Assembly (NCBI RefSeq): GCF_000165425.1
Contig: NW_001799632.1
Coordinates: forward strand, 1-64,000
DNA from: Paramecium tetraurelia
Lineage: Eukaryota > Ciliophora > Oligohymenophorea > Peniculida > Parameciidae
Length of the DNA: 64,000 nt
Direction of reading: 5' to 3'
The notes under the pieces are model-generated. The model was not told where the DNA came from. It made no database searches and saw nothing but the letters and a program-made list of their open reading frames with translations. Below are positions 48,268 through 60,813 of the stretch, one piece after another (positions within the stretch are counted from its first letter, which is position 1; each line of letters begins with the position of its first letter). The position numbers and the translations under genes are program-made.

Positions 48268-48337
48268 TTTTATTTCAAATGAAATGTTATTTTATTAAGT
48301 AATCTTCCCTCTCATAAGTTGTTAAAAATTAAAATAA

Positions 48338-49620
48338 TCATTTCTTTTTCTTTTACACTCCACTCTTTCCACACTATTTCGCTTTTGTCTCACAAAAAAC
48401 TATATGTTTCTTAGCCGCCTCTGTATTAAACTTCCTGTTGCAAAACTTGCATTACACCAAATCCTAAGCACTTTCCATCGCCCCACTCAAAGATGTCTAC
48501 TCCTCTTTTGTCAATCGCTACCCTTTGGCCTACCTGATTATAGCCCTGAACGCTTCACTCTGAGCTTTCCATTTTGGTTTCTCACTTTTCACCTACTACT
48601 ACTACTTTTAACCTTATTTCATTGGCTGTTTCTGCACCTGCCTTTTCATCGCCCCTCCTCTCCCTTTTACATTGTCTTCAGCCTCGATTTGTCTCTGCTT
48701 CTATGAATTAAACACCTTCCTCTTCTATTGGAACACCTTCTTACAAATCTATATATATTTATCAACCCTCAATTTACCTTCGAGTGCTTTTCCAAAGCCT
48801 TAGCATTGAATGACCTTCCACATCCCTCTGGACATTAATAGAGTTTCTCTTCCACAACCTACTCCCCCTTCAACATCGGTTGCTATCTTGGTTTATTAGG
48901 AACTTCTTATTTTTTATTAACATTTAACTATGACTTGGTTTACTAGGTATTTGGTCTTGATGATAAATCCTATCTAGTAGATTTTAGTAATTAATCTTAT
49001 TGGACTGTCTATTTTAATTATAATTAAGACGTTGTGGCTGTTTTTGGTCTAATTGATTATTATTATTATTAATTATTTTAAGATTTCAGTTGATTTGATT
49101 AAAGTTAAAGCTTGGTTTGTTATTTCTATTAAACTGGAGCCTATTATTTACTGAGATTTGGTGTTGCTTTCTCAGTATTTGACTAATTTGTAGGTAGTTA
49201 ATCTGGTTCATTTGATTTGAATTAAATTGGTTACTTTTATTATGTAGACTGTTTTTCAGGTTATGAAGCCTACTGATCCTGAGCTTTAGTATTTCTTGCA
49301 GTTTAATTAGATTAGGGAGATTTGCCTCTTTGAAGAATCTTGGGAATTGGCTTCTCATCAAAATTTGAAATGCATGATTTATTTTCCAATGTTTTCTTTT
49401 CAAAAGTCTATCTTATAGGAGATCTGGGTTAAGTTCTCTTAATTTAGTCTTCTTACGTTCGTGTTGGAACATTCGATAAATTTTGGAGGGGTTTTTAGAT
49501 TGTGGACACTGATTCAATCTTTGGTTTAAGAGTTGGGGAGGTTTGTGTATTTAATTGCTTATTGAGTGTATTTTATGGAATCTGCTATTGCACACTTACT
49601 TATTTGGATTGCTTGGACAT
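48338..49620 (-). CDS. C2HC (ZC2HC1-type) zinc-finger protein with Gln-rich N-terminus
   Basis: ATG 49620 gives MSKQSKQVSVQQQIPQN. The first 270 residues are low-complexity, rich in Gln, Ser and Thr. Two C2HC fingers follow: CPEGCGRSFNAKALEKHSKIC near 290 and CKFCNRKFNTEAAKKHIVFC near 385, separated by a basic segment. This pair is the hallmark of ZC2HC1-type proteins, some of which are ciliary. One intron, 48749-48777 (29 nt, TAG), falls inside the first finger. About 417 aa, stop 48338-48340. Function unknown; zinc-dependent protein or nucleic-acid binding is inference. Confidence 0.82.
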
Positions 49621-49690
49621 ATTCGATGTAGTTTTTGACGGTTTGAATAAATTTAAAACTATATTATTTCGTTAATAAAATAAACTTGGC

Positions 49691-51189
49691 TCAATAACTG
49701 TGAATTAATTAGATTCTATCAGCTGCAATATTCCACCAGAAATAGATTCTCCACTTCTCCCCCTTCAATTTGCTCTCCTTTTCCAATCCATAAACTATTG
49801 TCCGTTTACCATCGCAGACTTCAAAGTAATTGTTATCCACATCCAATTTGATTGCCAACATTTTTGGAGGCATCTAAACTCTTAATTATTGATTATTACT
49901 TTAAATACATTATTGAAATCAGTTCCAATTCTTACATTCAATCCTTCTCCATTTTGACTAAATAAATCTTTTCTGAAACCTTAACCATATGGAGATTTGT
50001 CTTTTTAATCATCTTTTACAACTCCTACATAGAAATTTCCATTAGATCCAGCTCTCTTTTGATCAAATTCTTTAAATAAGATGATGCAACCATGTTGACC
50101 TTCGCTAAAACTAGTTTCAGAATAAATAATTTAGGATTGTAATCCAGCTCCAGCGCATTCTTTGTAATCTTCTGCCAATTATTTAATGAGTTTAGACTAA
50201 TCTGCCTTGGAAGGATTGAATTTCCATTGAACTTTTCCAAATTTATGCTAATTTTGCTATAAATATATTAGAATACAGTCCATTATTATATGCTAGTTTA
50301 AATTGATTCCCAATAGCTTTCTAAGGCTTGTCTATTGGATGCTATCTAATTAAATTCAACTTTTCCAGACATGACTCCTTGAAACACCTTTTTCATGCTA
50401 ATTATCTATTCAGATTTTTTTGGATCATTTAAATATTCATTGATTTTAGCACTCAATAGATTTGGATCACCCTTGGCATTTTCTTTAATGAGTGTCTTGA
50501 TTTTAGTAAGATCATAGATGACATCATAATGTTTCTTCAGATTTTCAATTGTTGGTGTTTAATCTAATTTCTCCTCTATTTGATATAAGGATCAAAAATA
50601 CCTTCTTTCTTAGGATCTTTCTTGTCCTCTTTTTTGTCATCCTTTTTTGTATCTTTCTTATCATCCTTTTTGGTTTCCTTCTTATCATCCTTCTTTGTCT
50701 CCTTTTTATCATCCTTCTTGTCATCTTTTTTGACTTCCTTCTTTTCTGGCTCCTCCTATTTAAGTTTTTCATCTTTGATGAATTATGTTGCATTAAGTGA
50801 TTCCACCAATAGTTGTTTGACATTCTCGATTTATTCATTCAATTTTTATTTCATCTAAGCGAAGAAATCTTCAATTTCCTTCCTCTATTATTCTATGCTC
50901 TAAGAAAGTTACACTTCACAATTACCTTATATCCTAGCAGGTATTCTTTGACCTTATTACCGTCATCGTCAGCTGGCCAATTATACACAGAATAAGCATT
51001 TCCTTCCATGACTTCATCCAAATCGCATAGTTTAAGCTAGCTTACTAATTGTGATTTTGTAATATCCCCACCACTAGCATCACTTTAGCATTGAAAACAG
51101 AATAGTCTTTTTGCAGCTTCTTTCTGTAGAGTAATTGAAACAAACTTTTTTTTGTTATGATCTGCAATCGCACACCTTAGATCTTACAT
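49691..51189 (-). CDS. Coiled-coil protein with Lys/Asp repeats and a SPRY-like C-terminus
   Basis: ATG 51189 gives MQDLRCAIADHNKKKFVSIT. Near residue 33 is CFQC. A helical region (RKEIEDFFAQMKQKLNEQIE) leads to a highly charged repeat, KKDDKKETKKDDKKDTKKDD, repeated about four times near 50,610-50,740. The C-terminal 150 residues read like a SPRY-type beta domain (SEGQHGCIILFKEFD; NGNFYVGVVKDDQKDKSPYG; KMLAIKLDVDNNYFEVCDGK), a tentative call. Introns: 50900-50925, 50576-50601, 50257-50276 and 49874-49899, all TAG. About 466 aa. No named family. Confidence 0.7.
50610..50740 (-). repeat. Short tandem repeat encoding KKDDKKET-type units
   Basis: A run of near-identical 24-nt units (AAGGATGATAAGAAGGAAAC and variants on the minus strand) encodes Lys/Asp/Glu/Thr repeats in the preceding gene. 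On the plus strand it gives misleading Ser/Phe-rich open frames. Confidence 0.8.
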
Positions 51190-51235
51190 AAATATAATTA
51201 ATATTATTAAAGAAAATAATTTAATCTCCAAATTT

Positions 51236-52927
51236 TCATTTATTGCTATCTTTCATCAATAACTAAGTGAATTCTTAGAAAGTCACTACTCCATCTCCAT
51301 TAGTGTCCAATTCAGAAAATACGCAGTCCAACTAATTGTCATTCAAAGCCAGTCCTCCAAATACCTCTTGAAGTTCTCCTTTGCTTATAGTCCCATTCCC
51401 GTCCTTGTCAAATAGCTTAAATGCTTGTTAAAGTTTCTCTTAAGCCATCAAATTCTGCACTTCGGAAAAGGCAACGATGAACTCTCACTATTACTATTAT
51501 GTTATTACCTGTGTATTCTATTGTTCCTGAACAGTCGACATCAGAGTATTAAAAGATCTAATTAACTATCTGATGACACTTGACTTCGTCTTGGTACAAG
51601 TCCATGTAACCTAAATTAAATTTACATTTTTACATTAAATTAATTCATCCTTACTTAATTTACCATCACCATTTTTGTCTATAGCATTAAATCCTTTGAT
51701 TAATTCCTTCTTCTCCTTCTAAGTCATTATCTGGGTTGATATCAGTTGCAAAATAGCAGAACTCAATTTGCTATTATTCTACAAAATCAATTAAGTCAAA
51801 ATACATGAAATTAAGAAAGATTTTCAAGATTTTAAGCATTGATTTTTTCTACTTTTTTATTGCTCACAATCCAAGTATCCTTTAAAGCCTATTCAGCTGA
51901 CATTCTCTTGGCAGGATCTACAACTAAGAGCTTTGAGATAAAAGACTTAGCATCTTATGAAACATCATACCATTCAGAACCTATACATCACTATTATATA
52001 GCATTTTACCGGTAAAATCTACATACCCATTTTTGATATTTCGATATAGTTCCTCCAAATTATTTCCTTTAAATGGGGGTTTACCACACATCATGATGTA
52101 CAGTATTACTCCACACGACCAAACATCGCATTTGCTGTTATAGTTTTAATCAATAACTTCAGGAGCTATGAAATAAGGTGTTCCAGTTTTTTATTTCAAT
52201 TACGTGTTTGACAAAATCTACTTGGCTGTTCCAAAATCGATGATTTTGAGTATCTAATCAGATCCTCTTTAATCGAATAGAATGTTTTCTGGTTTCAAAT
52301 CCCTTGATATTTGAGTGCAATATTACCTATGAACAATGTTTCTGTGATGACAGTAATTCACAGCATTTAATATTTATTTCATATAATTAGCAGCCATACT
52401 CTCATTTAGATTATTCCTTTATTAAATTCTATCAAACAACTCCCCTCCGCTTAAATATCTTGATTAATGATCTCTATTTACTCAGTTATCAAGTAATAGT
52501 AGCGTTCATCTTAGTAAAGCTCAAAAATATTCACAATATTTGGATGATCGAGATCTTTAAGAATGTTGACCTCCTGAATCATCCTTTCTCTTTGACTGGC
52601 CAAGATTTTGTCTTTGGCTAATTGTTTCATTGCGCGAAAAATGTTGGTCGACTTTTACTTAACCAAACTAACTCTTCCAAAGGTTCCTTGAATTATATCA
52701 AAAAACTTACAACCTTCACCTAAAGTAGATTCTATTTCGTAGTATTGAGATATATCTCCGCTCTTCAAGGACACGAATATGCAGGGAGCAACCCTAAAAT
52801 CTGTTCTCTATTTCACAAGACTTTTGTTCGACTTTATTGTAGAAACTTCTTAAGTCTTATGAAAAGTAGTCAGACTCTCTCTTTTAGAAGTGATTACTCT
52901 CTTAGGTTGGCCATTGCATGCACCCAT
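51236..52927 (-). CDS. Calcium-dependent protein kinase (CDPK)
   Basis: A Ca2+-activated kinase of plant/alveolate type. ATG 52927 gives [10 protein letters not shown], an acylation start. Kinase: [83 protein letters not shown]. After the junction region come four EF-hand-type loops: [48 protein letters not shown]. Introns: 52687-52713, 52459-52481 and 52303-52326 (all AAG), 51981-52009, 51779-51804 and 51611-51633 (TAG), 51484-51508 (GAG). The AAG and GAG acceptors are forced by the glycine loop, the TEYLSGGEL, HRDLK and IEYTEF motifs. About 504 aa, standard CDPK length. Confidence 0.95.
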
Positions 52928-53284
52928 GCTATTATTGTTTTTGAGTAAAATAATAATAATTCATATATCCTTTTTAAATTGCAATTATGATCTATAAATT
53001 TAATTAAGTCAAAGCTTAATTATCATCATAATATAGCAATCAAAAGGTTTATTAATTGGTCAAAATGTACTCGAGTGTTTATGGCTTGCACAACCTAACA
53101 ATAAAATATTGATTGTAATAATCCTTCTCGAAAAAATGCATAGGAGGATTCTCGCCATTTCAATTGGTTTTCAATTAATCGACAAAATTGTAACTAATCT
53201 TATATATTCTCTATTCTTAAGTTAATGTTTCTTAATTAAAAAATATAATTTATAAATCTTATACCGAAAACTTTTATTTAATAC
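52928..53284. other. Divergent intergenic region
   Basis: About 360 bp between the CDPK start and the ULK-like kinase start. It must hold both promoters. No gene and no recognisable motif seen. Confidence 0.5.
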
Positions 53285-55000
53285 ATGAACACCCAGAATG
53301 AACCTAAAATAAAACAAGTGGGCGATTACATTCTTGATTTGAATAAGGAAATCGGATCTGGATATTCCTCCAAAGTGTATTTGGGAGAAAATTTAAAAAC
53401 CAAATAAATAGTGGCTATTAAAGTCATTAGTTCTCAGACCTACACCTCCCCAATTTAAAAATCCTTGCTCAAAAATGAAATATCCATACTCCTGAGAATC
53501 GATCATCCCCATTTAATGAAAGTCTATGAAGTAAGTCAGAGTGCGAATAATACATACATAGTAACAGAATTTTGTAACGGAGGTAATCTGGAACAGCAGA
53601 TGAAAAAAACTGAATTCTCAGTCCCTAAAGTCTTGTCAATTTTACGGTAGATCACCTTAGGAATACAGGCACTCCACGAAAAAAGTAACAAAAATAATTT
53701 ACTTGTAGAAATCATACACAGAGACCTGAAGCCTGCCAACATACTAATCCACGAGAACACCTACAAACTAGCTGACTTTGGGTTTGCCTTAATTGAAGAT
53801 CAATTCGAAAGCATCATCAAGAGATTCAATGTGGGCACTCCACTCTACATGGCTCCGGAAATTCTATCGACCAACCAATATTCAGAGAAGAGTGACATAT
53901 GGGCTTTGGGAATAATGTCATACGAGATGCTCTTTAATTGCATACCACCATACAAATCTGATATAAGAACTTTTCATGAGGAAATACTGAAAAATTGTCA
54001 AAAAATAGATCTTTTATATTAAGGAGTAGTTAAATAATTACTGTTCGGGATGCTACAAGTGGATCCTAATGCTAGAGAGAATATTAACCAGATTATATCA
54101 TATATCTCATAAAAAGAAATAGAACACGTATCACCAAGAATTCAACAGCAATTTATTAAGTTATCATATAATTTTGTACAATCCAATCCCAATTCTCCAT
54201 TATCATCACCAAAGCATAAGCCAACTATGGAGAGTTAAAGATAAAAGTATCAGAAGAAAGTGTAATCGCACAATAAAGCCTAAACTTTTGCATCAGTAAA
54301 AATGCTGAGTTTAAACAAATTTTTAGACGACCAAAACAAACATAATCGCGTTTCTGATTTCAACCTAAATGAGGATCATCCAAAATTGATCTCTCATACT
54401 TCGGCTAAGAAATACCTTCATGATAATCACGAGTAGATCGGTTAATACTCAACCTAATGCTCATTTTCTACCAATAATAATAATAACACGAATAGTAGTA
54501 GTAGTGGCAAAAAAACAAAATTGAAATTTAAAATGCAATCCTCCTAATTGCCAGCCATAGTTTTACCTACTTATAACTTTTGTATATTTTTAGAAAATCT
54601 AATTAAAACCATGGAGAGTTCAACTGAGTAGAAATAAAAATGCAATTTTCTATTTAGAAAACTGTTGGCTATCAAGGCAAAAGCCTTCTATTCCTTTGCA
54701 CCCAAATCAATCAAAGAATAATTGAGTCTATGGATTGATTAGTTAAATAATTACTATGAGAAGGTGCAATTTAGTCTAAATTTTACTTTGGATAACACCT
54801 TTTAAATCTTCTTTAACTCTTCGTTGGAAGATTAGGGTAAATTATTGAGTATGTATTTGGTGAGTTTAATGAGTCAAATAATTCTGAAAGAATAGACTTC
54901 AGATTTCGAAACATTGATTGATATTCTTTAAGATAATGTTAAGCATCAAAATGATCCGTTTCTATTTGCAAGGAAATGGGCACACAATCAATAAAAATGA
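53285..55000 (+). CDS. ULK/ATG1-like serine/threonine kinase
   Basis: Intronless frame from ATG 53285 (MNTQNEPKIKQVGDYILDLN) to TGA 54998-55000, 571 aa. The kinase domain occupies residues 10-270: EIGSGYSSKVYLGEN, IVAIKVIS, RIDHPHLMKVYE, VTEFCNGGNLEQQMK, IIHRDLKPANILI, LADFGFA, VGTPLYMAPEILSTNQYSEK, DIWALGIMSYEMLF. The loop and APE region look ULK-like. A polar linker and a helical C-terminal region (AFYSFAPKSIKEQLSLWIDQ) follow, where ATG1 kinases carry tandem MIT domains; I only see helices, so that part is tentative. A NEK- or Aurora-like assignment is the main alternative. Confidence 0.8.
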
Positions 55001-55069
55001 TTTTTCTATTTTATTATAGTTTAATTATAGACATACTATAATATTCAAAATTTATTTATTTTTATTAAT

Positions 55070-55925
55070 ATGGGAACTTGTTAATCTTAAAAACATACTA
55101 GTAATCCTGTCCAAAAAAAAGATTAGACTACTATCAGTTCCTAATTTACAACCATTAGGGAATTGATTCACTTTTTCGATTAGATTAGTTTAGAAAAATT
55201 AAATTTCCCAGATTTATCAGCTTTTTTATCAAAGCATATAGACAAAAATAGAATTGTAAACGAGGGTAAAACTTGGGTAGCCATTAATGAAGTTAAAACT
55301 ATTTTAAACAACAAAACTATTATTTTGATAAGGAACTTTAATCCAGAAACTGATGCAGCCATTCAATTAATTTATTTGCTGAAACAATTAATAGAAGTCT
55401 CCATGGGAGCTTAAGAACTATAAATTAGCTTCAATGAAAATGCCGTCGAGCTTTTTCATTACTATCAAGCTCAACTCGTCTAAGTAATTTTTATTACCAA
55501 TTCCCTAGGTCTCCATTGAAGTATTATTAGCAGTTAATACATTAATAAAAAAATAGGAGTAATGGTGGAAAGATAGTTATTTCAGTTGGCGCAGCAGTTA
55601 CATTTAATCCATGTTTAAAATTAAATAGCCTACAGTAGAAAAGATTGATCTAATTTAGCCATTTTACGAATTTATCGCCTTGTTAAAACAATGTGCTAAG
55701 CAAATCTGTAATCAACAAAAGTCCCCAGATCTAATCGAAATCGACATTAAAGCGCAATAAGAAGTCTTAGAATAATTCTACAGCTAGATTAGAACGGGCT
55801 TTTTATAAAATTGTTCAACACATTATGAAAGCATTAATTGGGAGCGGCAAAATGCTTCAAAATCAATAGGGTAAAAGCTCTAATTTTATAATCTCTATAT
55901 AAAAAAGTAAAACTATACTGCTTGA
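55070..55925 (+). CDS. MGTC-start hypothetical protein, probably acylated
   Basis: ATG 55070 gives MGTCQSQKHTSNPVQKKD, suited to Gly2 myristoylation and Cys4 palmitoylation. One intron, 55484-55508 (25 nt, TAG), is removed to give about 276 aa, stopping at TGA 55923-55925. The body looks all-helical (TIRELIHFFDQISLEKL; LIYLLKQLIEVSMGAQELQI; FYEFIALLKQCAKQICNQQK). No family recognised. It starts 69 bp after the ULK-like kinase on the same strand. Confidence 0.65.
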
Positions 55926-56029
55926 TTCTATAAATTATTTAAAATATTACTATTCTCAAGTAAATTCTAGATATTTCTGTAATTTCACAAATTAAATAAT
56001 AATGATGTTGAAAAATCGGTTTATATAAT

Positions 56030-56520
56030 AATCTAAAAGCTCCCAATGTTATCTATCATTTTGAATGTCTTCTAAAAAACATCCTAAGATTTTTGTTCCC
56101 CATTTTATATTACTTTTGGATCACCTGAGCCATGATTAATTTTGAATTGTTGAGGATTAATTGAAATTAAACCTAATTTCAACTAAAATGCTTGTTTAAT
56201 GTTGCTTTGCATTCTCTATAATGACTATGTTTAATAATAAACAATGTACCTTGTGTAATTGATCTATATTTTTCTTATCCAGCAGTGTCCCAAATCTAAA
56301 ATAAGATATTATTTTTAAGAAATTAATGATGTTAGAATCCAATAGCTGTTTCAGATTGTGAATTTATGTCTAAAAAGCCGTGAACTCATTTAATAAACCT
56401 ATTTGTAAAGAAAATGTTATTTCCCTACTCCGCTGTAGCCTAGTAGGATGATTAATTAAGTGATCGAACGTTCCTTTATTTATAATTCTCATTCGTCACA
56501 TAAAATGAAAGAAAACTCAT
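56030..56520 (-). pseudogene. Rab-type GTPase pseudogene
   Basis: Minus-strand pieces of a small GTPase in different frames: ITQLIILLGYSGVGK (P-loop), then NNIFFTNRFIK, then VHGFLDINSQSETAIGF (switch I region) and IWDTAGQEKYRSIT (G3). Frame jumps and an in-frame TGA (after FIK) cannot be mended with short introns. The NKxD and SAK motifs and a C-terminal Cys pair are missing. The remnant fades into AT-rich sequence by about 56,030. Confidence 0.65.
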
Positions 56521-56956
56521 TCTAGGACAAATTTTAAGTCAGCCTTCAACCAGACTAAAAGTAAATTAGAATCTATACTTTTTTAAAATAACAAATTTAT
56601 GCTATAAATTAATGAATTAGATGAATGCATGAAAGACCCTTAAATAGTTGTGGATTTGTCAAATAAAGTAGATGATATTTAAAAGATAATAATTATTATA
56701 ACAAAATAGAAAATATGAATTTATAAATTTGTCTATTAAGGTTCAAGGCTGCATATTAAAATTTGTGATTTCTTCAAAACTTTAATGAATGTGATGAATA
56801 CTGAATTCCAAAGATTGATGATTATGCTTTGGGGAAAATATGATTTAAATTTTTATTAATAATGATAAAAGAAAAAGATGAGCAAATTAAAATTATGACA
56901 AACTTTTTATAGAGCAAACTCTTCATTATAGAATATGAAAGGAGATATGTAAAAGA
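56521..56956. other. Intergenic with weak coding signals
   Basis: A frame from ATG 56599 (MLQINELDECMKDP) to TGA 56863-56865 has one internal TGA (56716-56718), and another short frame starts at ATG 56862. Either could be a 5' exon of the TBC gene or a remnant; neither is convincing. Confidence 0.35.
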
Positions 56957-58620
56957 ATGAGAAAAAAGGATCCTTGCTTAATGTACAAATCAAATACTTT
57001 TAATTATTTAATGAGGAATAGGAGGTAATTTAAGAATCAAATTGTAGTTAGTGAGAATTTGTACTAATTCTTACAGTTGTGTGAATTCAGCCTTGAAATG
57101 TGTCCTAAGAGAGAAGGTTTAAAGTTAGCCTTTGAAGTAATTTTGGAGAATGTTATCAAATATAAAATATAATCAGAATTCCAACCCTTGCTATTATTAG
57201 AATTTATAGAATATTTAGCATTTTCCACCTCAATTTTAAGAAATTATCAAGAAGGACGTGGATAGAACAACTTAGGATGAGGAGTGTAGAGTAAAATTGA
57301 GCAGTGTCCTGAATGCATATAGTATTCGTAATGCCTAAGTTGGGTATTGCTAAGGATTTAACTATATAGCGTATTATTTCCTTTAGCATTTCAACGAGGA
57401 GGTATGAATTTGATCTCATTTAGGAAACCTTTTGGTTTTTATGCCATTTATTTGAGACTATCCTACCACCAAATTATTACAATCATTTATATGGAGTTTA
57501 ATGCGATGATTTTATTATTAAGGATCTGATAGTGTTCTTAAGACCGTAGTTAATTAGTCATATGCAAAAATTGTAGGTTGAAACAAGCTTATTTACAATT
57601 TAATGGTTGGTTTGCTGTTTTACATTTCACAATCAATTGAGCGAGACAATTATAGACTTATTATTACTTGATGGATCTAAAGCATTGATAAAATGTGTTC
57701 TGACTTATCTAAACTTTTTAGAGCCCATTTTATTGCAATGTGAGGATATTGGCTCATTTATCATTTCAATAGAAAACTTTATTTAGAGTTATTAAGATAG
57801 AGAACAGTTTGTCAAGGAGTACAACAGACTTTATATCAATAACAAAATACTGTAATTTGTCAGATAGGATTATTCAAGAAAAGTAGTCACCATGATTTAA
57901 CAAAGAAGCAATTAGATTGCTAAACAGTTGGATACTTATTTATTGGATTTGAAATAAAAGAAATGTAATTTAGAATCACCTGTGTGTCAATATATTTTGG
58001 AAACTTGGACCAGAAATAAAAGACATCTTGATTTTATTATTATTCAAGAACAAAATATAAAAATCATTTAAGACTATGAGCAAACTAAGAATAGGAAATC
58101 CATTTTAGATAAAAATGATTAATTGATATTTAGATAAAAACATATATGTCAATCAGATGATATCATATTAATTAGAGAAATCTAGTACTCCGATGTATAA
58201 GATGTTGAATTTGTAAACATCAAATAAATTCAGAAAAATAATTAAGTTAGTAAGAGAGCACGTAGTCCCATTAAAGAAATCCTTCTATTTCCATTGAAAG
58301 CATTTAATTAGAAAGAGTAGGAATAGAAATTAAAGATGAACCCCTAAAAATATAAAATAGAACCCTATTAGATCTAAAGATCTGTAAAAAGTGTTCAACC
58401 CTAACAATCACCCAACTCTGTTCAATACAATAGAGCCAGATCTCCACAATATAGAAGATCTTATTAACCTAAGGATATGAGCCATTCATAGCATGCTGGA
58501 TCCACCCAGAGAACACAGATTGAAGAACCACCAACGATTCGATAATCAATAACAATATAATTTTTGGCTGAGCTCTCTAAAAACACTGGATTAATTAATC
58601 TGGAATTTGAATATTAATGA
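56957..58620 (+). CDS. TBC-domain Rab GTPase-activating protein
   Basis: A protein that speeds GTP hydrolysis on Rabs. ATG 56957 (MRKKDPCLMYK) is the first ATG after an in-frame TGA at 56936-56938. Introns 57152-57176 (25, ending CAG) and 57402-57423 (22, TAG). TBC signatures: IIKKDVDRTTQDEE (the catalytic-Arg motif, IxxDxxRT), VLNAYSIRNAQVGYCQGFNY (the catalytic-Gln motif, YCQG) and AFWFLCHLFETILPPNYY after the second junction. The C-terminal third is polar and basic with Ser-Pro sites (RARSPIKEILLFP; YNRARSPQYRRSYQ). About 538 aa, TGA 58618-58620. The target Rab is unknown. Exon 1 may be incomplete. Confidence 0.85.
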
Positions 58621-58919
58621 TTTTTAAGTAACAAAATGATGTATTATAAAATCATACTTATTGATATAAACTATACTAAAAATAAAGCATTTTATACCTA
58701 ATCTGTATTTACTTAATCTAAAAGATACTGTTATTTAGAGGTGCTTTAGATTCTATATGGAGAATTTTGTTGGCTGTTTGACACTGAGTAATTTGTTGGG
58801 GCTAAATTGAATATGAAGAATTACAATAATAATTGTTCTGCACGTCGGTTATGGCTAGCTGGGGGACATTTTTGTAGTAAAATTATTTCTAGTCGTAAAA
58901 ATAAACTTGAAATTTTATA

Positions 58920-59827
58920 TCAACACATTATACATGGCTATTATTTTTGGTTATAAAATTAGTATTGATTATAGGGCAAAACTTAAGGATATTGGGATGG
59001 AGGTCCATTTTCTAAGGAGAGTAAAGTCTGTTGGAAATTTGTCTCTTCCTAACACACTTTGATTATCTCCTTGAAATTTGTTACTGTATTTTAAAGTTTA
59101 TAGATCATACCTATGTTTGGAAGATTGGCCAAGACATTTGTGAGCATGATGGTCACATAATCATACTTTTTATTGAATTCTAATTATGTTTAATGAATTG
59201 TCTATAATTAAGGTATTTTCATACTTGCAGAGTGATAAAATTTTATCTATTTAAAGAAGTTGACTAATCAATGGATTTAGACAAATTCATTTACATATTT
59301 TTATGGCTCTCTTGAAGATCTTGGAGCAAAATTTTCATATTTTCATGTTCTTATTTATAATAATCAAGCTCATGATTTTTTTACTCTATAGTTTCTATTT
59401 TTAAATCTGATTCCTCTTGATTTCTACGTCTGATATATTGGATCATGTTTCTAGAGATAAGAATTAAATTGATGGTACTTTTAGCCCTTCCTGAACCACT
59501 TGTGTCTAAATTCACTAGATCCATATTGATTTCTAGTCTTTTTAAAATTGTACATGTTTAGTTATCTACATAAATGTGTTCTCTTACCTTAGAAAGCTAG
59601 GATAATTTTTATGTTTAAAATAGTTGGCCAAAACTTTTGATGACAACTCATGTGGATTGTATACAATAAAGGCTGTTCCTTCTTTGTTCCAGGATATGAG
59701 ATTCGATAATGATTCATTCTTAAAGATGATATACTCAAAATACTTCCAATATTTCGTAAGTTTTTATTAAAAATGAAGGCACGCTCACTTTCAAATGGGG
59801 ATAGATGATGGGATCAAGAATTGACAT
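58920..59827 (-). CDS. Heat-shock transcription factor (HSF)
   Basis: HSFs trimerise and bind heat-shock elements. ATG 59827 gives MSILDPIIYPHLKVSVPSFL. The winged-helix domain is clear: LIKTYEILENESLSNLISWN, FIVYNPHELSSKVLANYFKH, NYPSFLRQLNMYNFKKTRNQ, SSEFRHKWFRKGQK. A heptad-rich oligomerisation region follows (SDLKIETIEQKNHELDYYKQ). Introns: 59719-59743 (25 nt, AAG), 59566-59587, 59451-59478 and 59202-59224 (TAG). The first is fixed by joining EILE to NESLS. About 269 aa, small for an HSF; the stop at 58920-58922 depends on the last intron. Confidence 0.92.
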
Positions 59828-60243
59828 AATATTTATTTTTTTAAGGATTATTCATGATTTTATTTCATTTAAATATCACAAAATTAAGACGAAAGATTTG
59901 CTTAGAATAACAAAGTTAAAGTTCATATTATATTGGCAAAAATTAATTGAATTATTGAATTTCTTTTCAAAATAATTTGATTTTGGAGAGAAATGTTAAA
60001 TTTTTAACAACCATGTGTTGATAACCAATCCTTATTTGGTGATTAGGATTTAAATATTGAAATTAATTAAAGTTGATAAAAATGAAATTATGGCAACATT
60101 ATTGAATTTAGAGAAATTATTATTTAGAAAAAACAAAATTTGGTTAACTTGAATGTTTTTTATAAACTCTCTGGCCATTTGTATTTATTTCCAATGACTT
60201 TTATATACGTATTTTAAATTGACATAAAATGCTTAATAATAAT
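59828..60243. other. Intergenic, no gene seen
   Basis: About 415 bp of AT-rich spacer between two minus-strand genes. It should hold the HSF promoter. No clear heat-shock element (nGAAn array) was found by eye. Confidence 0.5.
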
Positions 60244-60663
60244 TCATATTAACATTGCAAATACAGATATAATAATTACAATGTCATTGATTTCTCTTTA
60301 TGCACTACATATACCATCAGTGTTTGTATCAAAACTAGCACCAACTATTTATTATAATTGAATCAATACGTGCAACTGTAAATTTTGAATCATTATTTTA
60401 TTGGATGATGCAGCTTACACAATACTTGAATGGCTTATCTAGTTTGCTCAAATTTCTATTTGTGTAGTCCAACAATTGATTGCTCCAACTAATAACCTTT
60501 TCTTTTGAATAAATTAAAGTGGCTGGAGGATTTTCCCCTTCCTTTAATTAGAACACAGCATTAATTCCGTCGTCAATTGCCTTAGCTACTTCCTCTCCAA
60601 TATATTCTCCTTTCTTATAATATAGAGCACCATATTTACATCTGCACCTCCGTCGTCTGCCAT
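60244..60663 (-). CDS. Tctex1-type dynein light chain
   Basis: A light chain linking dynein heavy/intermediate chains to cargo or building ciliary dynein arms. ATG 60663 gives MADDGGAD. Introns 60614-60639 (26 nt, AAG) and 60345-60369 (25 nt, TAG). The 122-aa product has the family pattern: EEVAKAIDDGINAVFQ, NLSKLDKPFKYCVSCIIQQN, LGASFDTNTDG and a beta-rich hydrophobic end (DIVIIISVFAML). Length fits the family (about 110-130 aa). Confidence 0.88.
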
Positions 60664-60813
60664 TTTATTTTACTTATTGTTATTATAATATAAAAAGGGC
60701 AAATAAATTAGTATTTGTATATGCAAACAAAACCAGATAACGGCCTTTAAAATTGAATAGACTCTTTTAGAGTATTCAAAGTACATGAAGAAATTTATAT
60801 TCAAACAAGATAA

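Noticed and set aside
48404-48706. Plus-strand 100-codon frame rich in Leu, Phe and Pro
   Set aside because: It mirrors the C2HC zinc-finger gene on the minus strand, which has clear Cys/His motifs.
50549-50858. Plus-strand frames rich in Ser/Phe/Leu opposite the Lys/Asp repeats
   Set aside because: They are antisense shadows of the KKDD/KKET repeat of the minus-strand gene.
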